Both the position numbers and the translations under genes were made by a program. 64,000 nucleotides of DNA from Helicobacter sp. MIT 00-7814. Lineage in GTDB: Bacteria > Campylobacterota > Campylobacteria > Campylobacterales > Helicobacteraceae. The notes under the pieces are model-generated. The model saw only the letters and a list, made by a program, of their open reading frames with translations. It had not been told where the DNA came from and did not search any database. This document shows positions 16,299-24,639 of this stretch, one piece after another (the stretch's first letter is position 1; each line of letters opens with the position of its first letter). The stretch is taken from contig NZ_NXLL01000001.1 of NCBI RefSeq assembly GCF_003364115.1, positions 1 to 64,000 of the forward strand. Direction: 5' to 3'.

Positions 16299-16904
16299 TT
16301 ATTCCTTTTCATTCCCAAGCATTGCGAGCAGTTCTTGCGTGCTTAATTTTGTGAGATCTACATTTTGAGAATCTGCAGGGCGTAAGAGTGGCTCTTTGCC
16401 ATAAATTGAGCTTTGCATATCGCTAAAGAGCTTTGCCACCTTTTCAGCACAGGCGATAAAAAGAGGGTCGGGCTTGTCATCTTTGCGTAAGCGTGTCATT
16501 TTTAAAAGCTCATCTTTGGCTAGGATTGCAGAAAGCGCGATATTTTTTTGAATAAAATTAAGCTCCATAGCTTTGAGCAAAATCTCATCGGTGCTTGTTT
16601 CGAGCATATTGTTTGCAACAATAGCATCAATATCATAAAAGTAGCTTGGGAGATTTTGTTTGATTTCTTGCTTGATATTTTTATGCGTAGCATCAATGAT
16701 GGTAGCAAACTCACGCGAAACGAGGTTGTTTTGTATGGTTTTTGGATTGACAGAATTGAGCGCTGCGCCTTTTTGCCAATTTTCTGCCTTTATCCAATGT
16801 GCAAGCGTGCGATAGGGAATGTCAAAGATTTTTGCGACTTCCTTTGGGCTTGCGTTGTGTGTTTCAAAATAAAGGCGGATTTCGTTTTTGTTTTTTATTG
16901 CCAT
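16299..16904 (-). CDS. Small-terminase-like DNA-binding protein
   Basis: 201 residues, convergent with the portal gene. Residues 8-45 (RLYFETHNASPKEVAKIFDI, then RTLAHWIKAENWQKG) form a helix-turn-helix of the kind that begins phage small terminase subunits, with the Trp-rich recognition helix typical of them. The remainder is helical and could oligomerise. The small subunit recognises packaging sites on phage DNA. Its opposite orientation and the absence of a large subunit next to it are odd; another DNA-binding phage regulator is possible. Confidence 0.55.
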   Translation of the reverse strand: MAIKNKNEIRLYFETHNASPKEVAKIFDIPYRTLAHWIKAENWQKGAALNSVNPKTIQNNLVSREFATIIDATHKNIKQEIKQNLPSYFYDIDAIVANNMLETSTDEILLKAMELNFIQKNIALSAILAKDELLKMTRLRKDDKPDPLFIACAEKVAKLFSDMQSSIYGKEPLLRPADSQNVDLTKLSTQELLAMLGNEKE

Positions 16905-17846
16905 TGCTTGCCTTTGCGTTGGGATTGTGCTTGTATTTACAAAAGTGCAAAAATTTACTTAAAAATGCAAAGAGTAAAAAGGGTTAGGAATTAGATTCCT
17001 TGTGCTATTTTTTTAAAGATTCTACTTTGGAATGTAGCTTATATTCTACCAAAACTTACGCGTTAAACACTGCTTTTGGTGGTTTAAGGCTATGTTTGCT
17101 TGGTTTGGCTTACAAACACACAACATTTTGAGCTTAGCTTTAATCCACCGCATATTTTGCCACTCGAGATTCTAGCACTTGCCACATTCGCAAACGCATC
17201 TTCATTGGTTTATCTTCGCATTCACAGCGCCCACAATTCAACGCCCACATTTTGGGTATTCCCCACACTTCCCACCCTCTCGCATTTACGCATTCATGCA
17301 TTCACATTCCCGCCCCACACTTTGAGCGCGCCAAAACCTTACCACACAATCGCCCCCACACTTTGAGCGCGCGCAATTTTTGGGAATTACTTTCTTTTAA
17401 ATTAGATTTATTTTGTGTTTTTTATCAAAGATTTGCAGAGAAATTTTCTTTAATAGTTTTTTGGAATGCGTGCAAAAATAAAGTGCAAAACAAGCATAAA
17501 AATACGCTAAAAAAGCACGCAAAATAGGGAATATTCAAAACTTGACAAAAAAGATAAAAAATGCAAAAATGTAGCCATAACTTTGTAAAAATGTTCTTTT
17601 GTGTGGAAAATTTGAAAAAAGTGTGGAAAAAGTGTGGAAAATAGAGCGCGAAACCGCCCTTTTTGTAGTGGTGTAGAAATCTTAGATTCTCATATTTTAA
17701 AAATTAATCCGCCCCTTATTTTCCCACACTGATAAAATTTAGGAAAATCACTAACGCTATAAAAATAAATATAGTATTATTTCGTTTTGTGTATAGTAGC
17801 GCAGGTTGCAAGTGGGCTAAAAATTGGTTAAAAATTGGGGGAAAAG
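16905..17846. other. Non-coding region between prophage and iron-transport genes
   Basis: No convincing gene is seen in 942 bases; short open frames at 17100-17527 are pyrimidine-rich and unlike proteins. Bases 17100-17380 are C-rich on the plus strand and contain a 19-bp direct repeat (CCCCACACTTTGAGCGCGC at 17313-17331 and 17354-17372). Three TGTGGAAAA words in the same orientation lie at 17602, 17622 and 17633. Bases 17690-17800 are very AT-rich and probably carry the fecD promoter. The prophage junction may be here, but I found no attachment-site duplication inside the window. Confidence 0.5.
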
Positions 17847-18842
17847 TTGAAGATTCTAAGTATTTTTGGCGTGTTTGTGGTGCTGGTGATTATGGCGGTG
17901 AGCGCGCTTAGCTTTGGTGGGCTGGATATTGAGTTTAAACGCGCGGTGTGGCTACTTTTTGAAAATTGCCAAAACACGCAGTTTGTGACTGAATGCTACA
18001 TTATACAAGAGAGCAGATTCCCGCGCATTGTGGCGGCAATCGTCATTGGTGGCGCGCTCGCACTAAGTGGCGCGCTCTATCAAGGCATAATCGGAAATCC
18101 GCTCGTCTCGCCCGGAATCCTAGGCGTGCTAAATGGCGCGAGCTTTGGCGCGGCGTTAGCGATGATTTTAGGATTTGGGATTTTAGGGATTGAGATTATG
18201 TGCTTTATTTTTGGAATCCTTGCCATGGGCGTGGCGCTGTTGCTTTGCTTTTTGTTTGATGGGTATAAAAGCGTGCTTATGCTGATTTTAGGTGGTATGA
18301 TTAGCTCATCGTTTTTTGGCGCGGGCGTGAGCGTGCTAAAGATTCTCGCTGATCCTTACAATACCTTGCCAAATATCGTCTTTTGGCTCATGGGCTCGCT
18401 TGCGTATGTGCAGGGAATGCCACTTTTGGTGGTGAGCGTGGTTTTTGTGGTGAGTTTTATTGGCTCGATTTTGCTTTCGCGCCAAATTGATATTATCAAC
18501 CTTGATGATGAAAGCGCGAACACGCTAGGCATTGATGTGCGGAAAATGCGCCTTATTTTTGTGCTCATTGCCACGCTTTTGGCAAGCTCAAGTGTCGCGC
18601 TTGGCGGGCTTATTGGCTGGGTTGGGCTGGTAATCCCGCATATTGCGCGCTTTTGTATCGGGGCAAATCACCGCTACATGCTGCCTTTTTGTGTGATTTT
18701 TGGCGCGCTGTTTTTACTTTTATGCGACACGCTTTCGCGCAGTTTTGCAAGCACGGAAATTCCTATCGGGATTCTCACAAGCATCTTTGGAATCCCCATT
18801 TTTGCCCTTGTGCTTTTCATCAACAAAAAACGCGTGAAATAA
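17847..18842 (+). CDS. fecD: Iron(III)-chelate ABC transporter permease, FecCD family
   Basis: 331 residues. TTG 17847 is chosen because GGGGG lies 6 bases upstream; a frame from 17835 adds only four residues. About ten hydrophobic segments, the ESRFPRIVAAIVIGGALALSG start and GNPLVSPGILGVLNGASFGA are signatures of BtuC/FecCD permeases. GWVGLVIPHIARF near the C-terminus is the loop that contacts the ATPase. A single permease gene suggests a homodimer, as with FecD of H. pylori. It is followed after 9 bases by the ATPase gene and then tonB, forming an iron-uptake operon of the inner membrane. Confidence 0.9.
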   Translation: MKILSIFGVFVVLVIMAVSALSFGGLDIEFKRAVWLLFENCQNTQFVTECYIIQESRFPRIVAAIVIGGALALSGALYQGIIGNPLVSPGILGVLNGASFGAALAMILGFGILGIEIMCFIFGILAMGVALLLCFLFDGYKSVLMLILGGMISSSFFGAGVSVLKILADPYNTLPNIVFWLMGSLAYVQGMPLLVVSVVFVVSFIGSILLSRQIDIINLDDESANTLGIDVRKMRLIFVLIATLLASSSVALGGLIGWVGLVIPHIARFCIGANHRYMLPFCVIFGALFLLLCDTLSRSFASTEIPIGILTSIFGIPIFALVLFINKKRVK

Positions 18843-18851
18843 GGAAGTAGC

Positions 18852-19610
18852 ATGCCTCTTGTGTCTGTGGAAAATTTGAGTGTGAGTATCGGAAAAAAGC
18901 GCATTGTAAGGGATATGAGTTTTGCGCTGGAAAAGGGTGAAATTCTGTGTATTTTAGGCAAAAATGGCAGTGGGAAAAGCACGTTACTAAAAGCGATTTT
19001 AGGAATCTTAGAATACAGCGGGAGTTTGAGGCTTCAAGGCAAGGAATGCAAGGAGTATTCAAACCATGCGCGCTCGCTCGTGCTTTCCTATGTCCCGCAA
19101 ATTGAGCAATCGCGCTTTAATTTTAGTTTGCTTGAAGTCGTGCTAATGGGGCGTTTTGCGCGTAGCTCGTTTTTTAACTATTCAAAAGCTGACAAAAACA
19201 AGGCGCTTGAAATCTTAGAACGCCTAAATCTTGCCACTTTCGCACATGAAAATTTTGCAACCCTTAGTGGCGGGCAAAAACAGCTAGGGCTTATTGCGCG
19301 CGCACTCGCGCAGGATTCTGAAATCCTTGTGCTTGATGAACCTGTGAGCGCGCTTGATATTTCGTATTCTTTCAAGCTTTTAGAAATTATCAAATCGCTT
19401 CAAAAAACCATCATTCTCACTTCGCATCACCCCGAGCAGTGCTTTATCGCGGATAAAATTTTGATGATAAAAAATGGTGCAAAAATCTGCTTTGATTCTA
19501 TGCAAAATGCGCTCACTGAAGAAAAAATCAATCAACTTTATGATATTTCCACAACCTGCGTGATTTTGCCAAATAGCGGAAGATATTTTTGCCAAACATT
19601 CACATGCTAG
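18852..19610 (+). CDS. fecE: Iron(III)-chelate ABC transporter ATP-binding protein
   Basis: 252 residues; GGAAG before ATG 18852. Walker A is GKNGSGKST at residues 36-44, the ABC signature is LSGGQKQLGLIARAL, Walker B is ILVLDEP, followed by a switch His in LTSHHPEQ. It drives the FecD permease. The stop codon TAG 19608-19610 lies 4 bases after the ATG of tonB (19604), so the two genes overlap by 7 bp. Confidence 0.92.
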   Translation: MPLVSVENLSVSIGKKRIVRDMSFALEKGEILCILGKNGSGKSTLLKAILGILEYSGSLRLQGKECKEYSNHARSLVLSYVPQIEQSRFNFSLLEVVLMGRFARSSFFNYSKADKNKALEILERLNLATFAHENFATLSGGQKQLGLIARALAQDSEILVLDEPVSALDISYSFKLLEIIKSLQKTIILTSHHPEQCFIADKILMIKNGAKICFDSMQNALTEEKINQLYDISTTCVILPNSGRYFCQTFTC

Positions 19611-20491
19611 CACACAAAGATTCTACAACTTCCAAACCGCATTGCAGAATCCAAAAATCTCATCAATTAGAAAAGGTAGAATATGAATGCGAAGCGGAGG
19701 CGAAGTGCGATTTATCCCAGCGAGACGATACAATTAATGGAATAAAATCTACAAATCCCACGCGTTTGCACGCCCACACAAAGCACACAGAGGAAAAAAG
19801 GCGCTTGCTCTTTTCTTTTATTTGCGCGCTTATTGTGTATGGCGCGCTTTTTGCGTGGATTTTTTACAAAAAAGATTTGCTAAATATTCAAATTAGCACG
19901 CCTTCAAAAGATACGCTCACCATCGCGCTTTCTGCCCTGCAAAGTGAGAATCCACAAGCAGAACTTCCAAAAAAGCCAAAGCCCAAAAAGATACAAAAAC
20001 CTAAGCCAAAACAGCCTCAAACAAAGCTAGAACCCAAAAAAGATCTTCAAAAAATACAAGAAAATGTCGCGCCAACGCAAAGCGTTGAAAAAATACAAGA
20101 AAAGCAAGAGATACAAGAAGCGCAAGAGAAAGAGACACAAGAAAAGGACACGCGAGAAGAAACGAGCGATTCAAGCACTGCAAGCACCGCGCGCGTGCAA
20201 AATAACACTGCCATTGATGATGCTTTTAGCCTTGAGGTGAAGCGCATTATTTTAAGCTACCACAAATACCCCTCAAATCTGCGTAGCATGGGGATTAAAG
20301 GCGATGTGTCGTTAGAATTTAGCATTTCAGTTAGTGGCGGATTAGAATCTTATAAAATCCTCCAAACAAGTGGCGTGCAAGCCTTAGATTCTCTCGCGCT
20401 CAAAACGCTCACAAAGGCTTCTAAAAAATTCCCAAAACCACAAACCCCCCGCACACTCACTATCACGCTTAGCTATAATACAAGGCGTTAA
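19604..20491 (+). CDS. tonB: TonB-type energy-transducing protein with a repeat-coded N-terminal extension
   Basis: 295 residues from ATG 19604, which overlaps the fecE stop. One membrane helix (LLFSFICALIVYGALFAW) starts at about residue 66, followed by a Pro/Lys-rich spacer (PKKPKPKKIQKPKPK) and a C-terminal TonB domain (YPSNLRSMGIKGDVSLEF, ending ITLSYNTRR). TonB couples the proton-motive force to outer-membrane iron receptors. Most of the cytoplasmic N-terminus (about residues 17-45, KSHQLEKVEYECEAEAKC and after) is coded by a hairpin repeat seen elsewhere between genes. A start at TTG 19766 would avoid it but has no ribosome-binding site. Confidence 0.85.
   Translation: MLAHKDSTTSKPHCRIQKSHQLEKVEYECEAEAKCDLSQRDDTINGIKSTNPTRLHAHTKHTEEKRRLLFSFICALIVYGALFAWIFYKKDLLNIQISTPSKDTLTIALSALQSENPQAELPKKPKPKKIQKPKPKQPQTKLEPKKDLQKIQENVAPTQSVEKIQEKQEIQEAQEKETQEKDTREETSDSSTASTARVQNNTAIDDAFSLEVKRIILSYHKYPSNLRSMGIKGDVSLEFSISVSGGLESYKILQTSGVQALDSLALKTLTKASKKFPKPQTPRTLTITLSYNTRR
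19650..19733 (+). repeat. Modular hairpin repeat inside the tonB reading frame
   Basis: The family flanks AAATCTCATCAA, GAATGCGAAGCGGAGGCGAA and GCGAGACGATACAATT are present. The stem is damaged here (GTGCGA against CCAGCGAG), unlike intergenic copies. It is read in the same frame as the micro-ORFs at 7221, 7871 and 14281. Confidence 0.85.
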
Positions 20492-20517
20492 TTTTGCCAA
20501 AACATAGAATCTACAAT

Positions 20518-20832
20518 TTATAAAATCATCTCTAGGATTTGCAAAACCTCTTTCAAAGTCTCTCTATCCTCAGGATCAAGCACATACCATAACCTTGCTT
20601 TTGGGAAGGGCGGGGCTTTTTCATTATTTGCAAGCAATGCCTCAAGCTCCTTGTGCGTCTTGACAAAAAGCCTATCATCACAAAGCAAAAAGCAAGGCTT
20701 TGGCTTATCAAGCCCGTTTGAAAAATACAAGCAGTATTCTCCAAACATTTTTCTTTCGCTAAAATAAAGCCCGCTTTCACATGATTGCAAACATTCTAAG
20801 ACAAAGTCCTTAAATCCCGCACTGCTCGCCAT
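20518..20832 (-). CDS. TfoX/Sxy N-terminal-domain protein
   Basis: 104 residues. The RKMFGEYCLYFSNG block followed by LCDDRLFVKT and the AWYVL-like ARLWYVLDPED segment are characteristic of the TfoX N-terminal domain. In gammaproteobacteria TfoX/Sxy takes part in competence control; the role of stand-alone domain proteins in Helicobacter is not settled. It is convergent with tonB and lies downstream of, and on the same strand as, the transporter gene at 20891. Confidence 0.75.
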   Translation of the reverse strand: MASSAGFKDFVLECLQSCESGLYFSERKMFGEYCLYFSNGLDKPKPCFLLCDDRLFVKTHKELEALLANNEKAPPFPKARLWYVLDPEDRETLKEVLQILEMIL

Positions 20833-20890
20833 TTTCGCTCCTCTTTTTTGCTAAAAAATTGTAGCAAAATCTTAAAAAAGAGAATCCAAA

Positions 20891-22276
20891 CTAGCGCTTT
20901 TCTTTCTCATATCTTTTTCCCAAATACCAGCCAAGTGCGCTCCACGCAAGGCTCACTCCAGCACCAACAAATAACACACCCACGACACTAACTTTTGCTA
21001 TTGCGCCTTCAACCTGCGCACTTAGAGAATCCCCAGCTCGATACACCACCGTATCGATGAAATTTTTCACCTTATATTTAGATTCAGAATCTAGCGGGAC
21101 AAAGAGCATTTCCCTGCCCGGGCGGATAAGCGCGTATTCACCGATACGGCGTATCGACATCACCACAGCTATTGGCAAGAAATCAAGGTAAAGAGTGAAA
21201 TCCATACCAAAAATACTAAGAATATAAGGCTCAGCAGGCGGGAATGGCGTAGAATGCACAAAAGCAAGCCATACAAATCCAAACGCAATCACCACTCCAA
21301 GGCTTGAAAGCAGCCATTTAAGCCCAATATATTTCACAATGCGCGAGGTGAGGAAAAATTGTATAACAAAGCTCACGCTCTGCACAATAAAATCAATACT
21401 CGCAAATATCGAAGCGCGCATTTCTTTATAGCCTTCCATATTTTTTGGGAAAAGCTCTTCAATCACCCTGCTTTGCTCAAGGTATAAAAAAGTGCTCACA
21501 CTTGTCAGAAGCAATATAAAGCCCATAAATGTCATCAAATAAGGACTTTTGATAATAAGGCTAAAGCCAGCAAGTGGATTTTTTGAACCAATGGGCTTTG
21601 AAAAACGCTCCCTTAGCGCGCCTAAAGGATTACTAGAATCATCACTTTTGCTAAGCAGCTTAAAAGTCGCGCTTACGATAAAATGCTTAAATACCAGCGC
21701 TAGGGCTAAAAGTAGCATTGAGATAAGGATAAAATTATGAATTTGTAAATTAAATTTTGTAAGCAAATTTACCGCTGAAGCACCCGCAATCCCGCCTAAA
21801 CTCACACCCGCGATGATAATGCCAAAAAGCCGCTGCGAGCGCTCCTTGCTATAAAGATCCACAAGCAAACTCCACGCGCTTGAGATAATAAAAAGGCTAA
21901 AAACACTCACCCACACATAAAACACAGAACTTAGATGGATAAAATATGGGCTCGTGTCAGAAATAGCGCGCATAGCCACATAAAAGCAAAGCAAATTGAG
22001 CGTGAAAAACACAAATATGCAGTCAATGTAAAGCTTGCGCTTCACAAAGCCACTAAGCCACATTGCAAGCAATGAAAAGACAATCATCGTCACAAAAGTA
22101 GCCAAAAACAGCCATTTGAGATTTTCGCTCCCATTCTCTAACCCCAGCGCATCACGCACAGGACGCAAGATTCCATAACTTGCAAAGATTAAAAACATAA
22201 AAATAAACGAACATAAAAGCAAGACAAACTCGCCTTTTTGAAGGTTTAGCATTTTGTAAAAAGCATTTCTTAGCAT
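20891..22276 (-). CDS. NTP/NDP-exchanger-like major facilitator transporter
   Basis: 461 residues with about 12 membrane segments. The start (FASYGILRPVRDALGLENGSENLKWLF) matches bacterial proteins related to the ATP/ADP antiporter (Npt/Tlc) family. Many free-living bacteria carry such a protein, and its substrate there is unknown. RPGREMLFVPLDSESKYKVKNFIDT is a conserved cytoplasmic loop. Its promoter region has the same 21-base element as the alcohol dehydrogenase gene (TTGACA, 19-base spacer, TATAAT), so the two may share a regulator. Confidence 0.75.
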   Translation of the reverse strand: MLRNAFYKMLNLQKGEFVLLLCSFIFMFLIFASYGILRPVRDALGLENGSENLKWLFLATFVTMIVFSLLAMWLSGFVKRKLYIDCIFVFFTLNLLCFYVAMRAISDTSPYFIHLSSVFYVWVSVFSLFIISSAWSLLVDLYSKERSQRLFGIIIAGVSLGGIAGASAVNLLTKFNLQIHNFILISMLLLALALVFKHFIVSATFKLLSKSDDSSNPLGALRERFSKPIGSKNPLAGFSLIIKSPYLMTFMGFILLLTSVSTFLYLEQSRVIEELFPKNMEGYKEMRASIFASIDFIVQSVSFVIQFFLTSRIVKYIGLKWLLSSLGVVIAFGFVWLAFVHSTPFPPAEPYILSIFGMDFTLYLDFLPIAVVMSIRRIGEYALIRPGREMLFVPLDSESKYKVKNFIDTVVYRAGDSLSAQVEGAIAKVSVVGVLFVGAGVSLAWSALGWYLGKRYEKEKR

Positions 22277-22308
22277 TGGTGTCCTTTGAAATTTTTTTGG
22301 AATTTAAC

Positions 22309-22342
22309 ATTATAAATGCTAACACTTGGTGTCTGTCAAGGG
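22309..22342 (-). promoter_or_regulatory. Promoter with 19-base spacer and inverted repeat (copy 1)
   Basis: On the minus strand: TTGACA (22339-22334), then a 19-base spacer containing ACACCAAGTGT, then TATAAT (22314-22309), 33 bases before the transporter ATG. The 21 bases 22322-22342 are identical to 42043-42063. A 19-base spacer with a dyad is the hallmark of MerR-family promoters (inference). Confidence 0.6.
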
Positions 22343-22394
22343 TTTTTGCAAAATTTTCTCTTTTTGTTGTGTGAAAAATTCCACAAAAAAATCT

Positions 22395-22402
22395 GCTATA
22401 AT
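22395..22402 (+). promoter_or_regulatory. sodB promoter, extended -10
   Basis: TGCTATAAT, an extended -10 element, ends 36 bases before the sodB ATG. No clear -35 is seen, as is usual for Helicobacter sigma-80 promoters. Confidence 0.6.
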
Positions 22403-22438
22403 TGCGCCTTTCACAACAACAACATTTAAGGAGAAAAT

Positions 22439-23071
22439 ATGTTTCAACTACGCAAATTACCTTACGAGCCTACAGAGTTTGGCGATTTTTTAAGCCCTGA
22501 GGCGTTTAGCTACCACTATGGCAAGCATCACAACACTTATATAACCAACCTTAACAATCTCATTGCAAACACTGATTTTGCAAATAAAGATTTGTTTGAT
22601 ATTATCCAAAGTGCGAGCGGTGGGCTTTTCAACAACGCAGCGCAAGTGTATAACCATGATTTTTATTGGGATTGCATTACGCCAAAATCAAGCGAAATGA
22701 GTGCAGAGCTTAAAAATGCGCTTGTAGAAAACTTTGGCTCGCTAGAATCTTTTAAAGAAAAATTCCTTGCTTCAAGCACCACGCTTTTTGGCTCTGGGTG
22801 GAATTGGCTTGTGCTAAATCCAAAGGACAAAAAGCTTGAAATCGTACAAACTTCTAACGCCGCTACGCCGGTGAGTGAATCTAAGATTCCATTGCTTGTG
22901 GTAGATGTGTGGGAGCATGCGTATTATATCGATCATAGAAACGCGCGCCCAGCGTATTTAGAGAAGTTTTATGCGCATATCAATTGGCATTTTGTCTCTC
23001 AAGCCTATGAATGGGGGCTTAAAAATGGTATGGAATCTGTGAGATTCTATATAAACGAGCTTCACAAATAG
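22439..23071 (+). CDS. sodB: Iron superoxide dismutase
   Basis: 210 residues; TAAGGAGAAAAT before ATG 22439. Metal ligands are visible as His in FSYHYGKHHNTY, His in AAQVYNHDFYWD, and Asp/His in VVDVWEHAYYIDHRNARPAYL. The AAQVYNHDFYW and FGSGWNWLV segments are those of Fe-type enzymes. It dismutates superoxide in the cytoplasm. The gene is monocistronic and convergent with selD; an 8-bp inverted repeat (TTAGCCCC 23092-23099, GGGGCTAA 23125-23132) lies just after it. Confidence 0.95.
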   Translation: MFQLRKLPYEPTEFGDFLSPEAFSYHYGKHHNTYITNLNNLIANTDFANKDLFDIIQSASGGLFNNAAQVYNHDFYWDCITPKSSEMSAELKNALVENFGSLESFKEKFLASSTTLFGSGWNWLVLNPKDKKLEIVQTSNAATPVSESKIPLLVVDVWEHAYYIDHRNARPAYLEKFYAHINWHFVSQAYEWGLKNGMESVRFYINELHK

Positions 23072-23179
23072 CACTTCTTAAATAGCACTTTTTAGCCCCA
23101 TTTACTTGCAAAAATGCGTGGTAAGGGGCTAAGCTACTTATTTGACTTTCAACAAAAACTAAATTTAAGGCAGACTTTG

Positions 23180-24304
23180 TTAGCCCAAAATTATTGCAGA
23201 TTGCTTTCTAGGGATTACTTCGCCAATGATTGCACTTGCCTCATAGCCTGCTTTGTGCAAATCACTCACAAGATTTTGCGCCTGCAAAAAAGGCAAGGCA
23301 AAAAGCAAGCCCCCGCTTGTCTGCACATCATAAAAAAGCATTTCATTTTCCACACTGCACGCAGTTTCTACAAAGCGCTCAAAACTCTCTCTATTCTTGT
23401 AACTTCCGCCCGGCACAAAGCCTTCATTTGCAAGCCTTAGCGTTTCTGGGAAAAGCGCAATATTTTGCGTGTGAAGCAAAATACTTTTTGTAAAATTTTC
23501 CTTCCCGCACATCTCAAAACAATGCCCAATAAGCCCAAAGCCCGTAATATCCGTGCAGGCGTGGATTTCATATTTATGCGCCTGCAGGCTTGCATTCCAA
23601 TTTAGCATACTCAAAGAGCGCAGAAAAAAGTCTGTGTTAAATTTTTCACCAGCTTTTAGCGCAGTGCTAAGAATCCCAGAGCCAAGCGGTTTGCACAACA
23701 CCAACGCATCGCTAATATGCGCGCTGTCATTGCGCCAGAGTTTGCTTTTTTGCACGATTCCATTTACACTCAAGCCATATTTCATTTCAGAATCTGCTGT
23801 GGTATGTCCACCCAAAAGCACCGCGCCGCATTCAGTGATTTTTTCAAGCCCGCCACGCAGGATTTCGCGCGCATACTTTGCCTCGACATGCGCACTATCC
23901 CACATAAAGAGATTTAGCGCACTTAGCGCCTTCCCACCACAGGCAAAAATATCGCTTAGCGAGTTTGCCGCAGCAATAGCGCCATACATGTAAGGATCAT
24001 CAACAATTGGTGTGATAAAATCCACGCTTGAAAGCAAAATAGGCTCATCTGCGCTTGTCAAATCTGTGCTATCATCTTGAATCTGCCCCATTTGCGCGCG
24101 GTTTTTAGCCAAAGTGCGCTCTTGTGAAAGGATATTTTCAAGCCTTAAAGCACCGCAATCCTCACTTGTTTCAAAACCGATAAGTAGATTCTCATTCTTT
24201 GGCTGGTGAAGCGCGCAAGTGATTTGTTTGAGATCCTCCGGACCCACTTTAGCCGCTCAGCCAGCGCAAGAGACAAATTGCGTTAGTTTGGGATTTTCTT
24301 GCAT
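23180..24304 (-). CDS. selD: Selenide, water dikinase, itself a selenoprotein (in-frame UGA)
   Basis: The true start is ATG 24304, giving 374 residues. Codon 16 is TGA (24259-24257) in the context SCAG-U-AAKVGPEDL, exactly where SelD enzymes carry their catalytic Cys or Sec. Reading it as selenocysteine restores the full family length; treating it as a stop would leave a truncated protein from GTG 24247. A stem-loop directly after the TGA fits a bacterial SECIS. SelD makes selenophosphate from selenide and ATP for tRNA-Sec charging. Conserved segments include VDFITPIVDDPYMYGAIAAAN, GGHTTADSEMKYGL and ACTDITGFGLIGH. It follows the metal-pump operon and the DUF3240 gene on the same strand. Confidence 0.93.
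24217..24259 (-). promoter_or_regulatory. Bacterial SECIS-like stem-loop in selD
   Basis: On the minus strand, after TGA 24259-24257, an outer stem AAGTG (24249-24245) can pair with CACTT (24221-24217). Inside it GGGTCC and GGATCT form six pairs (two G-U) around a GGA loop at 24239-24237, 18-20 bases after the TGA. This is the usual distance for SelB-dependent recoding. Confidence 0.65.
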
Positions 24305-24320
24305 ACCACTCCTTAAAAGT

Positions 24321-24614
24321 CTAAAGCTCAAAGCGCTCTAATCGCGCCTTGAAAAGCTTAATATCCTCTGTCCCAAAGGCTTGCAAGAATTTGTTTGCTA
24401 AGAATTTCGCACGCTCATCATTTAAGCAGATTCTAAAAAGTCCATATTCTTGCCTCCCGCTCACCTGTTCCTTGGGGCTTGTAAGCAATGAGCTAGAAGC
24501 ATATTTAGAGCATTTGTGATAAAAAAAATCATCAAATCCATCTTCTAGCAACATATCCACGAGAGAATCTTTTAAATTATGCTTGAAATAAATTTCTAAA
24601 ATAAGCTCTTCCAT
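24321..24614 (-). CDS. DUF3240-family protein linked to metal RND pump
   Basis: 97 residues. The LEDGFDDFFYHKCSKYA, EQVSGRQEY and RICLND segments match the DUF3240 family of small cytoplasmic proteins, which are commonly encoded next to CusA/CzcA-type efflux pumps. It may be a PII-like regulator or accessory factor for metal export; this is not shown. The gene is 25 bases downstream of the pump gene and 16 bases upstream of selD, on the same strand. Confidence 0.7.
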   Translation of the reverse strand: MEELILEIYFKHNLKDSLVDMLLEDGFDDFFYHKCSKYASSSLLTSPKEQVSGRQEYGLFRICLNDERAKFLANKFLQAFGTEDIKLFKARLERFEL

Positions 24615-24639
24615 TTTCCCTCCTTTGCTTTAAAAAGCG

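Noticed and set aside
17100-17527. Two overlapping open frames in the spacer before fecD
   Set aside because: The products are Pro/His/Thr-rich without domain pattern, no ribosome-binding sites, and the DNA is repetitive and C-rich.
23092-23132. Rho-independent terminator between sodB and selD
   Set aside because: The 8-bp inverted repeat has a 25-base loop and no T-run on the downstream side of either strand.
23114-23993. Open frames antisense to selD
   Set aside because: They are shadows of a clear gene on the other strand, with Cys/Arg-rich low-quality products.
24247-24304. TGA in the selD start as a nonsense mutation
   Set aside because: The codons on both sides fit SelD, the position is that of the catalytic Cys/Sec, and a SECIS-like stem-loop follows.
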